NCBI RefSeq assembly: GCF_004919095.1
Contig: NZ_STGJ01000001.1
Span: forward strand, 310,001-374,000
Reading direction: 5' to 3'
Length of the DNA: 64,000 nucleotides
Source: Crenobacter intestini
GTDB taxonomy: Bacteria; Pseudomonadota; Gammaproteobacteria; Burkholderiales; Chromobacteriaceae
Part shown: in pieces, positions 7,185-15,361 of the stretch
Position numbering within the stretch: position 1 is the stretch's first letter
Layout of the letters: each line of letters begins with the position of its first letter
Notes under the pieces: generated by a model
Told to the model about the DNA's origin: nothing
Seen by the model: only the letters and a program-made list of their open reading frames with translations
Database searches by the model: none
Translations under genes and position numbers: made by a program

Positions 7185-9650
7185 TCAGGCGCCGCCGGCT
7201 GGCGGTGCGCCCCGGTCGCTTTCGGCTGCCCCGGCGTAAAGGCCGCCGGAGGGCAGGCTCACCTCGTCCGAGCCCAGGCACTGCCCCATGCGCCGGCCAA
7301 ACTTCGCCTTGAGCGCTTCGAAATGGCCGCACAACAGCGCCGCGTCCTTGCCGCTGCTGCGCACCGGCGCATGCAAGAAGTCGAGCAGCCTGCCGGTCGC
7401 GGCCGTCAGCCGGGCGTCGAACAGGCCGGCACCGCCTGCCGCGGCGAGCCGCGACAACTGTTCGAGCAAGTCGGCCAGCGCCCGCACGTGGCCGAGCAGA
7501 CGCACTTCGCGCACCGAGCCGTTGCCCGAGCCCGCGCCGATCTGCAGGAACTTCTTGAGGTAGTCGTGCAGCGCGGCACGTGCGGCGCCCGCCTCGGCCG
7601 GCTTGCCGTGCGCCGCGCACTCGAACTGTACAAGCATCATCTCCAGCCTCAGGGTGTCGACGCCGATCTTGCCGTACCTGGCCGTCGCCGCCTTGCACGC
7701 CTTCATCGGCAGCAGCACATGGCCCGCGCAAAAGCCGACGGGGGTGGTCACCGCGACGTCTACGAGCGCGATGTCGCCGATGTGCACGCCCTCAAGCGCC
7801 TCCTCCAGCGCGCCGGGCTCGAGCCCCTGCAGGATGTGCCGGGTGAAGGTGTACGGGTTGGCGTTGAGAAAGCCCAGCAGCGTCGCCTCGGCCTCCGCGC
7901 TGTCCACGCCTGCTGCCGCGTCGCGGCTGCCCGTCTGGCCCTCCAGATGCGCGGCGGGCCGCCAGGCGAGGTCCTTCTGGCCGTGGGCGCCGACCACGCA
8001 GCCGCGGCAAAGCCTTTGCTCTGCTTCGAGCAGCGCGACGGCAGGGGCGGCGTACGCGTCGGCGTCGCGGACCTGCAGCCGGGCGCGGACTTCGTCGAAG
8101 CCGAGCGTGCCCAGCGCGACGCCGCCCAGCTTCAATTCGCCGTTGCCGTTGGCCACGCGCACGCCGGTGATGTCCGCGACGCGCACCGCGCGGCTGGTCG
8201 CAAACGTCCAGCTGACGTCCCGCTCGCCGTCGACCGATTCGCACACCAGCTCGACCGGGCCCTGCGTGGTCAGCAAGGCCGCCTTCACGTGCCGCCGCTT
8301 CTCCTCGTCGAATACTTGCCAGAACCGGCCCAGCGCGGCGGTGACGACGCTGCCGTCGTCGTCACCATCAAGCGCGGGCGTCACGCAGGCGCGCTGGCGG
8401 ATCGCCTGCTCGGCCGTCGCGCCCGACAGGCGCACGGTCACGCTGACGCGTCCGGCCTCGGCGTCTTCCGGCGCTGCCGGCATGGCAGGCCACGCGCCAG
8501 GCCCCGCATCGGGGCGCAGGCGCAAGTAGCGGGCATCCAGCCGACGGACAAGCGCCCTGTCGGCGACGGCCGGCCGGATCAGCCACCAGTATTCGCCCAG
8601 CAGTTCGGCGCTGAAGTGCAGGGGTTTGAACGGCAGGAACAAAAGCGGCGTGAAGTCCTGCGCCGCGATGCTGACCCGGTAGTCGTTGAGCACCTCGAAG
8701 CACAGGGCGCCGGGGAGCGGCTGCGCCGCCTGATCGGCGCCGGGCCGGTACAGGGACGCGTTGTGCACGGTGCGCTGCTGCAGGTTGAGCGCCGAGGCGG
8801 CGAAGGCCTCGCGGTCTGCCTCGACGTCGGCTTCGACGTAACCGAGCGCGACGCCGCCGAAGACGACGGTGTCTGCCGCCACCACCGGGTTCGCGCCGCC
8901 GGCCGCGCCCGGGAAGCGGCCGGCCGTCGCCGCGGTGGCGGCCAGCGCGCTGCTGGCGCCGCACTGGTGCTGCAGGGCGGTCGCGCGCGCGACTTCGCCC
9001 GGCGCACTCCCGGCATGGCCCGCGGCCGAGGCCGGCCGCCCTGCCTGCGTAGCCGGCGAGGCGCCCGAAACGCTGCCCAGGCGCACGCCAAGCTGCACCC
9101 ATTGCTGGCGGTACGTCACCGCGTAGCCCAGCGCGGCGGCGCCCGGCTGCGCGCCGTCGAAATTGAACAGCTGCCCGATGCGCGCCGGCGTCTGGCACAA
9201 CACGCTCGAGTCCCTCAGCGCGCGCGCCCGGAAGAAACTGGTATAGCGCTGCACGCCCGCGCCGCCGCCCCCTGCCCGGCTGCTGCCCGCCACCAGCGCC
9301 TCGGCCTCGTCCAGCGCGGCGAAGGCGGCAAGGTCCGCCACCCTTGCCAGGCCCAGCCGCGCCAGCGCCGCCGCCTGCCGCGCGTCCACCCCGGAGAGCA
9401 CGGCGCACGGGGCGTCGAGCAAGGCATCCAGCGGTTTGCCCTGCCAGGCCGGCCCGACATGGCCTGCCACCTCTTCGCGGCCAAGCAGGCCGGCCTCGGC
9501 GGCGCGCAAGGCGCGCGCATGGCGGAACGGCGGGTAGGCCAGCAGCTCGGCGACGCTGGTGATGCCCAGCTCGCCGAGGGTTTCGCGCGCGGCGCTGCCG
9601 AGCGTCCCGAGCGCGTGCAGGCTGAGGCGGGGAATCTGCAAAGGGTCCAT
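7185..9650 (-). CDS. Uncharacterised 821-residue protein with helix-hairpin-helix-like N-terminus
   Basis: I do not recognise this protein. Residues 1-120 contain two copies of a helical pattern ending in LGITSVAELLAYPP and LGLARVADLAAFAALDEAEAL, which resemble helix-hairpin-helix repeats in DUF4332-type or DNA-binding proteins. A Gly/Ala/Ser-rich low-complexity stretch covers roughly residues 205-260. Later come an aromatic block LLFLPFKPLHFSAELLGEYW, a mixed alpha/beta region containing DVSWTFATSRAVRVADITG, and a helical C-terminal part with three scattered Cys (LCRGCVV, AGH/CKAA). I see no signal peptide, membrane segment or Walker motif. The start has GGAG about 9 bases upstream. The opposite strand is also open but its translation is Arg/Gln/His-rich, as expected for a shadow frame. 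The gene stands alone between bdhA and a binding-protein gene. Confidence 0.75.
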   Translation of the reverse strand: MDPLQIPRLSLHALGTLGSAARETLGELGITSVAELLAYPPFRHARALRAAEAGLLGREEVAGHVGPAWQGKPLDALLDAPCAVLSGVDARQAAALARLGLARVADLAAFAALDEAEALVAGSSRAGGGGAGVQRYTSFFRARALRDSSVLCQTPARIGQLFNFDGAQPGAAALGYAVTYRQQWVQLGVRLGSVSGASPATQAGRPASAAGHAGSAPGEVARATALQHQCGASSALAATAATAGRFPGAAGGANPVVAADTVVFGGVALGYVEADVEADREAFAASALNLQQRTVHNASLYRPGADQAAQPLPGALCFEVLNDYRVSIAAQDFTPLLFLPFKPLHFSAELLGEYWWLIRPAVADRALVRRLDARYLRLRPDAGPGAWPAMPAAPEDAEAGRVSVTVRLSGATAEQAIRQRACVTPALDGDDDGSVVTAALGRFWQVFDEEKRRHVKAALLTTQGPVELVCESVDGERDVSWTFATSRAVRVADITGVRVANGNGELKLGGVALGTLGFDEVRARLQVRDADAYAAPAVALLEAEQRLCRGCVVGAHGQKDLAWRPAAHLEGQTGSRDAAAGVDSAEAEATLLGFLNANPYTFTRHILQGLEPGALEEALEGVHIGDIALVDVAVTTPVGFCAGHVLLPMKACKAATARYGKIGVDTLRLEMMLVQFECAAHGKPAEAGAARAALHDYLKKFLQIGAGSGNGSVREVRLLGHVRALADLLEQLSRLAAAGGAGLFDARLTAATGRLLDFLHAPVRSSGKDAALLCGHFEALKAKFGRRMGQCLGSDEVSLPSGGLYAGAAESDRGAPPAGGA

Positions 9651-9794
9651 CGCGTGCGCTCCGCCTGCCCGGTCGCAGGTTCAGGGTGCCGGGCGGGGTG
9701 TGCCGCAAGACTGGCCCGGTTCACGCAACCGGCCCGGCAGGTCAGAAGAAGGCGCCTGCCGCGCGCCAGCACAAGGGCGGGCGATGGCAGGCCG

Positions 9795-9815
9795 GGCGCC
9801 CCGCACCGGGGCGCC
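9795..9815 (-). terminator. Terminator hairpin after the LIV-type binding protein
   Basis: Nine-base-pair perfect stem GGCGCCCCG / CGGGGCGCC with a 3-base loop, 30 bases past the end of the leftward binding-protein gene. There is no clear T tract. Confidence 0.45.
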
Positions 9816-9844
9816 GTGCTTCGTTGTAGCCTGCCGCGCGGGTT

Positions 9845-10990
9845 TTACTGGACCACCGACTTGACCTTCCAGTCGTTGTTCTCCACCGAAGAGATGGTGA
9901 CCGGCGCGTTCTTCAGGTTGCCGGCCGGATCGAAGCCGAAGTCGGCGGTCACGCCCTTGTAGCCGGTCTTGGCGATGTACGGCAGGAACTTGGCGGGGTC
10001 GGTCGAGCCTGCGCGCTTCATCGCGTCGGCGACGATCATCACACCGTCGTAGAACTGCGGCCCGAGCAGCACGACGTCCTGCTTGTAACGCGCCTTGTAG
10101 CGCTGTTCGAAGTCCTTGCCGGCCGGGCGCGCGCCCAGCTCGCCGCCGGCGACCGCCGAGTAGTGGCCGGTGGCGTCGGCGCCGGCCAGCTTGATGAAGT
10201 TCGGCGTGTTGAGCATGTCGCCACCCATCAGCCGCGCGTTGAGGCCCAGCCGCTTCATCTGGCGCGCCATCGGCGCGGCCTGCGCGTCCGCGCCGCCGTA
10301 GAAGATCACGTCGGGCTTTTGCGCCTTCAGGCTGGTGAGGATCGCGGTGAAGTCGTTCGCCTTGTCGTTGGTGTACTCGCGCTTGACGGGCTGCTTGCCC
10401 TGCGCGGCCAGCGACTTCACGAATTCGTCGGCGATGCCCTGCCCGTAGGCGGTACGGTCGTCGATCACCGCGATGCGCTGCGCCTTCAGCTGCTTGACCG
10501 CGTACTGGCCGAGCGAGCCGCCGATCTGGCTGTCGGAGCCGACCAGCCGGAAGGCGGTCTTGTAGCCGCTGGCGGTGTACGCCGGGTTGGTCGCCACCGA
10601 CAGCTGCGGGATGCCGGCGTCCGAGTAGATGCGCGAGGCGGGGATCGACACGCCCGAATTGAAGTGGCCGATCACCGCCTTGACGCCTGAGTCGACCAGG
10701 CGCTGCGCGACCTGGGTGCCGACGCGCGGGTCGGCCTGGTCGTCCTCGGGCACCAGCTCGAACTTCACCTTCTGCCCGCCGATCACCAGGTTCTGCTTGT
10801 TGAGGTCGTCGATCGCCATCTTCGCCGCGTTCTCGTTGTCCTTGCCGTAGTGCGCCTGCGGTCCGGACAGCGGCGATGCAAAGCCGAGCTTGACCACGCT
10901 ATCGGCGTGCGCGGCGCCGATCGCGAACGGCGCCATCATGCCGCCCAGCGCCAGGACCAGGTGAAGCTTGCGAAAAGCCTGCTGTGCCAT
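9845..10990 (-). CDS. Branched-chain amino acid-type ABC substrate-binding protein (LivJ/LivK-like)
   Basis: Periplasmic binding protein of 381 residues. The signal peptide covers about residues 1-36 (KLHLVLALGGMMAPFAIGAAHADS), followed by VVKLGFASPLSGPQAHYGKDNENAAKMA, the usual start of the mature LivJ/LivK fold (type I periplasmic binding protein). The start at 10990 follows GGAGGAGAACAGC; an in-frame start 7 codons upstream overlaps that site. No permease or ATPase gene is adjacent, so it must borrow a LIV-type permease encoded elsewhere. It lies 45 bases downstream of the DadA-like gene in the same direction, which suggests, as inference only, that it binds hydroxyproline or a related imino acid. 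Confidence 0.9.
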   Translation of the reverse strand: MAQQAFRKLHLVLALGGMMAPFAIGAAHADSVVKLGFASPLSGPQAHYGKDNENAAKMAIDDLNKQNLVIGGQKVKFELVPEDDQADPRVGTQVAQRLVDSGVKAVIGHFNSGVSIPASRIYSDAGIPQLSVATNPAYTASGYKTAFRLVGSDSQIGGSLGQYAVKQLKAQRIAVIDDRTAYGQGIADEFVKSLAAQGKQPVKREYTNDKANDFTAILTSLKAQKPDVIFYGGADAQAAPMARQMKRLGLNARLMGGDMLNTPNFIKLAGADATGHYSAVAGGELGARPAGKDFEQRYKARYKQDVVLLGPQFYDGVMIVADAMKRAGSTDPAKFLPYIAKTGYKGVTADFGFDPAGNLKNAPVTISSVENNDWKVKSVVQ

Positions 10991-11035
10991 GCTGTTCTCC
11001 TCCTCTTTCACACCAAGAATGGCCGCGAGGGCCGC

Positions 11036-12298
11036 CTAAAACCGGTCGAGTCGATACGGGTGGGGGTCGGTAGCCGTCGCCCGCCCCAGGATGTGTTCGG
11101 TCAGCATGGCGCCGGTGGTCGCCGCCAGCGTCAGCCCCAGGTGGCCGTGCCCGGTCGCGAAGTAGAGCCCGCGCACGCCGGGCGCCGGGCCGATCACCGG
11201 CAGGGTGTCGGGCAGCGACGGGCGGTTGCCCATCCAGACGCTCATGCCCTCGGTGTCGAAATCGCCGACGATGCGCCTAGCCTTGTCCAGCAGGATGTGC
11301 GCGCGCCGCCAGTCAGGCGGTGCATCGCGGTGCGCAAGCTCGACAGTGCCGGCCAGGCGCAGCGCGCCGCCTGCCATCGGCAGGATCACGAAGCTCTCGC
11401 TCGCGCACTGAATGAAATGGTGCAGCGGGACGCCTGCCCTAGGCAGCGTGACGTGGTAGCCGCGCTCGCTCTCCAGCGGCAGGCGGTAGCGCCCCTGCCG
11501 CGCGAAGCGGTCGCTCCACACCCCGCAGGCGATCACCACGCAGTCGGCCGGGAGCTGCCCGCCGGCGGTCTCGACGCCGCGTACACCGCCGCCCTCGCGC
11601 GAGATGCCAATCACCTCGTCCTGCACGAACAGCCCGCCCTCGCGCAGGAAGGCGTCGAACAGGCCGCGGGTGAAGAGATAGGGGTCGTCCACGTGCGACC
11701 AGTCCGGCACCTCGACGGCCACCTGCCATTCGGTCGCCAGCGCTGGCGCAAGCGTGGCAAGCGCGTCCCCGCCCAGCTTGCGCCAGCGCACGCCGTGCGC
11801 GCGCTTGGTCTGCCAGGCTGCTGCGGCGGCGGAGAATTCCGCCTCGTCGCGGTACAGCGTCAGGTTGCCGTGGCGGCGCCACAGCGTCCCGAGCCCCGCG
11901 CGCCCGATCAGGGGTGCGTAGTCGTCGTTGACCCGCCCCAGCAACGCGGCGAGCGCGGCGGTCAGCGCGGCCACCTTGCGCGGGCGGCTGGCGGCGACAA
12001 AGCGGGCAAGCCAGGGCGCGAGCGTCGGCAGGTAGCGCCAGCGCACCGCCAGCGGCCCCAGCGGGTCGAGCATCCAGCCGGGCACCCTGGCCAGCACGCC
12101 CGGCTCGGCCAGCGGGATGACGTCGCTGACGGCGAAGGCGCCGGCGTTGCCGTAGCTGGTGGCCATCGCCGGTTCGCCACGGTCGACCAGCACCACCTCG
12201 CAGCCGGCCAGCCGCAATTGCAGCGCGGTGGCGATGCCGACCACGCCGGCGCCGGCCACGAGCACCCGGCCGGGGCGGAGGCTTGCGCGCGCGTTCAC
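11036..12298 (-). CDS. FAD-dependent D-amino acid dehydrogenase (DadA-like), likely D-hydroxyproline oxidase
   Basis: Flavoprotein of 420 residues in the DAO/DadA family. The FAD Rossmann motif VLVAGAGVVGIATALQLRLAGCEVVLVDR is at about residues 12-40, followed by the DadA-type TSYGNAG, and the C-terminal GHGHLGLTLAATTGAML is the second FAD contact. Start: GTG at 12298, two bases after the stop of the epimerase gene, so the two are translationally linked; an open frame further upstream merely overlaps that gene. In hydroxyproline degraders such an enzyme oxidises cis-4-hydroxy-D-proline, the epimerase product, to 1-pyrroline-4-hydroxy-2-carboxylate. D-proline or another D-amino acid is the alternative substrate. 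Confidence 0.85.
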   Translation of the reverse strand: MNARASLRPGRVLVAGAGVVGIATALQLRLAGCEVVLVDRGEPAMATSYGNAGAFAVSDVIPLAEPGVLARVPGWMLDPLGPLAVRWRYLPTLAPWLARFVAASRPRKVAALTAALAALLGRVNDDYAPLIGRAGLGTLWRRHGNLTLYRDEAEFSAAAAAWQTKRAHGVRWRKLGGDALATLAPALATEWQVAVEVPDWSHVDDPYLFTRGLFDAFLREGGLFVQDEVIGISREGGGVRGVETAGGQLPADCVVIACGVWSDRFARQGRYRLPLESERGYHVTLPRAGVPLHHFIQCASESFVILPMAGGALRLAGTVELAHRDAPPDWRRAHILLDKARRIVGDFDTEGMSVWMGNRPSLPDTLPVIGPAPGVRGLYFATGHGHLGLTLAATTGAMLTEHILGRATATDPHPYRLDRF

Positions 12299-12300
12299 CC

Positions 12301-13302
12301 TCAGCCCACCACGAAGCCGTGCACGTACGGGTCGGCGTCGTCGAGCAGGATGCGGTTGTAGCCGGTGGTCATCGCCCAGCCCTCGATGCCCGGGACGATG
12401 GCCGGCAGGCCGGCGACCTCGGTTTCCGCCTCGATGGTGCCGGTGAACTGGCTGCCGATGAGGCTCTCGTGCACCAGCACGTCGCCTGCCTTCATCAGGC
12501 CGCGCGCGTAGCGTTGCGCGAGCCTCGCCGAGGTGCCGGTGCCGCACGGCGAGCGGTCGAGCGCCGCCGCGCCGTACAGCACGGCGTTGGCCGCGTGCGA
12601 GCCGGGCTGCCTGGGTGCGCCGGTCCACTGCACGTGGCGCACGCCGCGGATGCCGGAGTCGAGCGGGTGCACGACGTCGTAGTGCGCGTTCAGGAAGTCG
12701 CGCAGCTCGTTGCCCATCGCCACCAGTTCGCCCGGCGTGTAGTCGGCCATGTCACGGTAGTTCTGCTGTGCCTCGACGATCGGGTAGAAGTTTCCGCCGT
12801 ACGCGATGTCGACCTTGAGCCGGCCCAGCGCGCGGATTTCCACCTCGACGTCGCGCATCAAGAGGAAGGACGGCACGTTGGTGAGCTTCACCGACTTCAC
12901 CTTGCCGCCTTCCTGCCGGTAGCGGGCGACGACCTTGCCGGCCGGGGTGTCGAGATTGAGCACGCCGGGCGTCGCCGGCTGGACGAGGCCGTGCTCGATG
13001 GCCATGGTCACCACGCCGATGGTGCCGTGCCCGCACATCGGCAGGCAGCCGCTGGTCTCGATGTAGAGCACCGCCACGTCGCAATCGTCGCGCGTCGGCG
13101 GGTAGAGGAAGGCGCCGGACATCTGCGCGTGGCCGCGCGGCTCGAACATCAGCCCGGTGCGCATCCAGTCGTAACGCGCCAGGAAGTCGAGCCTACGTGC
13201 GGCCTGGCTGTCGCCCGCCAGCGCCGGCGCGCCGCGGGTGACCAGGCGGACCGGGTTGCCGCAGGTGTGGCCGTCGATGCATTCGAATTCGGTGGTCGCC
13301 AT
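12301..13302 (-). CDS. 4-hydroxyproline 2-epimerase (proline racemase family)
   Basis: Enzyme of 333 residues that should interconvert trans-4-hydroxy-L-proline and cis-4-hydroxy-D-proline by a two-base mechanism. Both catalytic cysteines are present: C90 in PMCGHGTIG and C253 in RSPCGTGTSA. A Cys/Cys pair is that of proline racemases and 4-hydroxyproline epimerases, not of the Ser/Cys or Thr/Cys dehydratases. The N-terminal ECIDGHTCGNPVRLV is typical. The start at 13302 follows GAGGAGCTCACGCG; the in-frame start 19 codons upstream is not supported. First gene of a leftward operon with the oxidase and binding protein, divergent from the deaminase gene. Confidence 0.88.
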   Translation of the reverse strand: MATTEFECIDGHTCGNPVRLVTRGAPALAGDSQAARRLDFLARYDWMRTGLMFEPRGHAQMSGAFLYPPTRDDCDVAVLYIETSGCLPMCGHGTIGVVTMAIEHGLVQPATPGVLNLDTPAGKVVARYRQEGGKVKSVKLTNVPSFLLMRDVEVEIRALGRLKVDIAYGGNFYPIVEAQQNYRDMADYTPGELVAMGNELRDFLNAHYDVVHPLDSGIRGVRHVQWTGAPRQPGSHAANAVLYGAAALDRSPCGTGTSARLAQRYARGLMKAGDVLVHESLIGSQFTGTIEAETEVAGLPAIVPGIEGWAMTTGYNRILLDDADPYVHGFVVG

Positions 13303-13595
13303 CGCGTGAGCTCCTCGTGTGTGTCGTCTCACTCTAGGATCACGCGTTTTTGAATACAATCTAACGGCTTAAATTTGCTGAAATACAACAGCAACAAAAC
13401 AACTGCGCCGACCAGAAATTCACAAATATACGTTACAAAACATGCACTTGATGCTGTGTCGTAAAAATACACCGCTTGATCAAGGCAGCCAACACCGCAC
13501 TGAAAAAGCTGTTTTTGCATGCAAAGCCGTTGAATTTTGTATCCAGAAATACCAGCATGAAAAAGAGCTGCATTCCCCACGCAAGGAGCACTGCC
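13303..13595. promoter_or_regulatory. Divergent promoter region of the hydroxyproline-type genes
   Basis: 293 AT-rich bases between the epimerase and deaminase genes. A perfect 12-base palindrome TTTGCATGCAAA lies at 13514-13525. TTGTAT-type hexamers occur near 13353 (as its complement, GAATACAA) and at 13538. These could bind the GntR/FCD regulator encoded two genes away; that is inference. The open frame through this region upstream of 13596 has AT-rich, unlikely codons and is not called as coding. Confidence 0.45.
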
Positions 13596-14498
13596 ATGAC
13601 CCAACGCTGGAGCGGCGTCTTTCCCGCCGTCACCACCAAGTTCAACGCCGACGAATCGCTGGACCTGGCCGCGACCGTCCGCCATATCCGCTGGCAGCTC
13701 GATTGCGGCGCCGACGGCATCATCGTGTGCGGCTCGCTGGGCGAGGCGTCGACACTCACGGCCGACGAGAAGCTCGCCATCCTGCAGGCGGCCAAGGCAG
13801 TTGCCGGCGACAAGCCGGTGCTGCTGACTGTTGCCGAGGACAGCACCCGCGCCGCCTGCGCGCTCGCTGCCGCCGCCCACGCGCAGGGCGCCGACGGCAT
13901 CATGCTGCTGCCGGCGATGCGCTACGTGTCGGACGAGCGCGAGACGCTCAACCACTACCGGCGCGTGGCCGGCGCGAGCCCGCTGCCGGTGATGATCTAC
14001 AACAACCCGGTCGCGTACGGCGTAAACATCAGCCCCGACATGTACCGGGCGCTGGCCGCCGAGCCGAAGTTCGTCGCGATCAAGGAGTCCAGCGGCGACA
14101 TCCGTACGCTGACCGACGTGATCAACGCGGTCGGCGACCGCTACGCGATCTTCTGCGGCGTCGACGACCTCGCGCTGGAGAGCCTGCTGATGGGCGCCGA
14201 CGGCTGGGTGGCCGGGCTGGTGGTCGCCTTCCCCGAAGAGACCGTCGCCATCTACCGGCTCGCCCGCGCGGGCCGCTGGCTCGAGGCGCGCACGCTGTAC
14301 CGCTGGTTCGCGCCGCTGCTGCACCTGGACGTCTCGATGAAGCTCGTGCAGAACCTCAAGCTGTGCGAGGCGAGGGTCGGCGTCGGCACCGAGCATGTGC
14401 GCGCGCCGCGCCTGCCTTTGGCCGGCGCCGAGCGCGAACGGGTGCTCGCCGTGATCGACGAGCGCCTGGCCTGCCGCCCCGCGCTGCCCGGGTCCTGA
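13596..14498 (+). CDS. DHDPS-family deaminase (likely 1-pyrroline-4-hydroxy-2-carboxylate deaminase)
   Basis: Class I aldolase-fold protein of 300 residues in the DapA/NAL superfamily. The Schiff-base lysine is K163 (FVAIKESSGD) and the conserved tyrosine Y135 (MIYNNPVAYG), almost the same numbers as E. coli DapA Y133/K161. In this setting, beside hydroxyproline epimerase and oxidase genes, the best fit is the deaminase that turns 1-pyrroline-4-hydroxy-2-carboxylate into alpha-ketoglutarate semialdehyde. True DapA or another aldolase cannot be excluded from sequence alone. The start at 13596 follows AAGGAGCACTGCC. Confidence 0.85.
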   Translation: MTQRWSGVFPAVTTKFNADESLDLAATVRHIRWQLDCGADGIIVCGSLGEASTLTADEKLAILQAAKAVAGDKPVLLTVAEDSTRAACALAAAAHAQGADGIMLLPAMRYVSDERETLNHYRRVAGASPLPVMIYNNPVAYGVNISPDMYRALAAEPKFVAIKESSGDIRTLTDVINAVGDRYAIFCGVDDLALESLLMGADGWVAGLVVAFPEETVAIYRLARAGRWLEARTLYRWFAPLLHLDVSMKLVQNLKLCEARVGVGTEHVRAPRLPLAGAERERVLAVIDERLACRPALPGS

Positions 14499-14562
14499 AC
14501 GCAGGGCTGAATGGCCGGTGGCGGCTGTGGTAAGGTAGCGCCGCCCCGGCAAGGAAAACCGC

Positions 14563-15264
14563 ATGACGCAGACCACCCCCGCCCCGCAGAGCCTGACCGC
14601 GATCGCCACCGACACCCTCCGCCAGCGCATCCTCGCCGGCGAGTGGTCAGACGGGGGGCAGTTGCGGCAGGAGGCGCTGTCGCGCGAACTAGGCATGAGC
14701 CGGGTGCCGATCCGCGAAGCGCTGCGCCAGCTCGAGGCCGAGGGGCTGGTGACCATCGTCGAGAACAAGGGCGCGGTGGTGTCGCAGCTGTCGCTGCCGG
14801 AAGTCGTCGAACTGCTGCACGTGCGCGTGCTGCTCGAGTGTGACGTACTGATGGCCGCCATCCCGCGCCAGACCAGCGCCGACCTCGCCGAGGCCGGGGC
14901 GCTGCTCGCGCGCTTCGAGGCCGCGCTGCGCGACGAGGACATCGCCGAATGGGGCATCCTCAACGCGCGCTTCCACCTCGCGCTCTACCGGGCGGCCGAG
15001 CGCCCGCAGATGCTGGCGCTCATCGAACAGCTGCACAACCGTACCGACCGCTACACCCGCATGCAGATCCTGCTGACCGGCTTCAGCGACCGCGCCCACC
15101 GCGAGCACGGCCAGCTGCTCGAACTGTGCCGGCAAAAGGACAACGTCAGCGCGGCCGCCTTCTTGCGCCAGCACATCCTCAACGCGCAGGAGGCGCTCGA
15201 GGCGTGGTACCGCGCGCAGGCGGCCCAGGCGCCGGCCAGACGCGCGCGCAAACCGGCCGCCTAG
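14563..15264 (+). CDS. GntR-family transcriptional regulator (FCD domain)
   Basis: Regulator of 233 residues. The winged helix-turn-helix lies at about residues 10-75 (LSRELGMSRVPIREALRQLEAEGLV), followed by an all-helical FCD ligand domain with candidate metal-binding His residues (NARFHLALYRAA, RAHREHGQLLELC). Ribosome-binding site AAGGAAAACCGC. It lies 64 bases after the deaminase gene in the same direction and 97 bases before the polyamine-binding gene, so it may control either side; FCD regulators commonly sense small carboxylates or amino acids. Ends in a basic tail. Confidence 0.9.
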   Translation: MTQTTPAPQSLTAIATDTLRQRILAGEWSDGGQLRQEALSRELGMSRVPIREALRQLEAEGLVTIVENKGAVVSQLSLPEVVELLHVRVLLECDVLMAAIPRQTSADLAEAGALLARFEAALRDEDIAEWGILNARFHLALYRAAERPQMLALIEQLHNRTDRYTRMQILLTGFSDRAHREHGQLLELCRQKDNVSAAAFLRQHILNAQEALEAWYRAQAAQAPARRARKPAA

Positions 15265-15280
15265 CCCCGACCGCCACGCA

Positions 15281-15290
15281 CGACAAATTT
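15281..15290. promoter_or_regulatory. Palindrome before the polyamine-binding gene
   Basis: ACAAATTTGT, a perfect 10-base palindrome followed at once by ATGGCATAAAGATTGCAT, in the 97-base gap before the PotF-like gene. It is a candidate operator or promoter element; the local AT richness stands out. Confidence 0.3.
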
Positions 15291-15361
15291 GTATGGCATA
15301 AAGATTGCATCCATAGTCAAGGGAATGCCCCCGAACTCTTGACCGCAAAGGATGCGCCGCC

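Noticed and set aside
7323-9962. Very long rightward open frame (about 879 codons) opposite the unknown gene
   Set aside because: Its product is rich in Arg, Gln, His and Ala without motifs, as expected from the complement of a high-GC gene; the leftward frame has balanced composition and a start signal.
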